The notes under the pieces: model-generated
The model's database searches: none
What the model was told of the DNA's origin: nothing
Seen by the model: the letters and a program-made list of their open reading frames with translations, nothing else
Source: Mycetocola manganoxydans
Lineage (GTDB): Bacteria > Actinomycetota > Actinomycetes > Actinomycetales > Microbacteriaceae
Assembly: GCF_003667545.1 (NCBI RefSeq)
Contig: NZ_RCUV01000002.1
Location: 155,277-219,276, forward strand
Reading direction: 5' to 3'
DNA: 64,000 bases
Shown here: positions 63,846 to 64,000 of the stretch, piece after piece
How the letters are laid out: each line of letters starts with the position of its first letter
Numbering within the stretch: position 1 is the first letter of the stretch
Position numbers and translations under genes: made by a program

Positions 63846-64000
63846 GACACCCTTTCAGTTGACCCGTAACTCTAGCGATGCGGGATCGGTATCGCAGCGC
63901 TGGCGCGAAAGGTCGACGCGTGGGGGGCGAATTCTAGGTAGTCACGCAACACCGGTGTTTGTGTGTGGGTTTAAGAGTAGTTTGTCGAGTCGTTCGGCGG

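Noticed and set aside
63846..64000. A possible gene start or mobile-element edge at the right end
   Set aside because: Only short frames and a small AACACCGGTGTT palindrome are visible; there is too little sequence to support a call.

Overview
This window comes from a high-GC Gram-positive actinobacterium, most likely Microbacteriaceae. The evidence is the GC-rich codon use, GTG/TTG starts, CUT1 sugar importers without their own ATPase, an actinobacterial-type rplJ leader, and the frequent words GGATGCC/GGCATCC, often paired as palindromes. All calls come from reading the sequence and its translations; no database search was run.

Layout. Positions 1-2.9 kb hold a cut-off aldo/keto reductase, a GNAT protein, a PAP2 phosphatase and a PRC-barrel/DUF2382 stress protein. 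From 3 to 46 kb lies a carbohydrate island. (a) 3.0-12.3 kb is an arabinan operon: solute-binding protein, two permeases, GH43, DUF624, GH51 and an exported GH43, with a divergent-site LacI regulator. (b) 12.4-16.3 kb has cstA-ybdD and a Bcr/CflA-type MFS. (c) 16.6-23.3 kb is the xylose/xylan block: ROK repressor, CE7 esterase, GH43 beta-xylosidase, xylA and xylB. (d) 23.6-30.6 kb is an amino-sugar-like locus: RpiR regulator, SIS protein and importer, divergent from a BadF-type kinase and a TIM-barrel protein. (e) 30.7-37.7 kb has glycerate kinase, LacI and a YtfQRT-YjfF-type CUT2 importer. (f) 37.9-40.2 kb is araD-araA. (g) 40.2-46.9 kb is a second CUT2 importer with a degenerate ABC-ATPase-like protein and its LacI regulator.

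From 47 to 57 kb are an MFS transporter, an SDR, cbs-metB, a DUF3105-DUF305 pair, a DUF559-like nuclease-fold protein and an ABC exporter. From 57.1 to 61.9 kb is an alpha-glucoside-type importer with a divergent LacI regulator. From 61.9 to 63.2 kb is rplJ-rplL with its leader and attenuator, followed by a HAD phosphatase. The last 155 bases (63846-64000) hold no gene I can support.

How it works together: an exported endo-arabinanase-like lipoprotein trims arabinan outside, importers bring in oligosaccharides and sugars, and cytoplasmic GH43, GH51 and CE7 enzymes release arabinose and xylose. AraA/AraD and XylA/XylB then feed the pentose phosphate pathway. Four LacI, one ROK and one RpiR regulator control the parts, and palindromic operators can be seen near most of them. 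The most unusual items are the ABC-ATPase-like protein lacking both P-loops, a shared TACAACGTT operator word linking arabinan and araDA genes 28 kb apart, a hairpin just 3' of every solute-binding protein gene, and a diverse set of extragenic palindromes.
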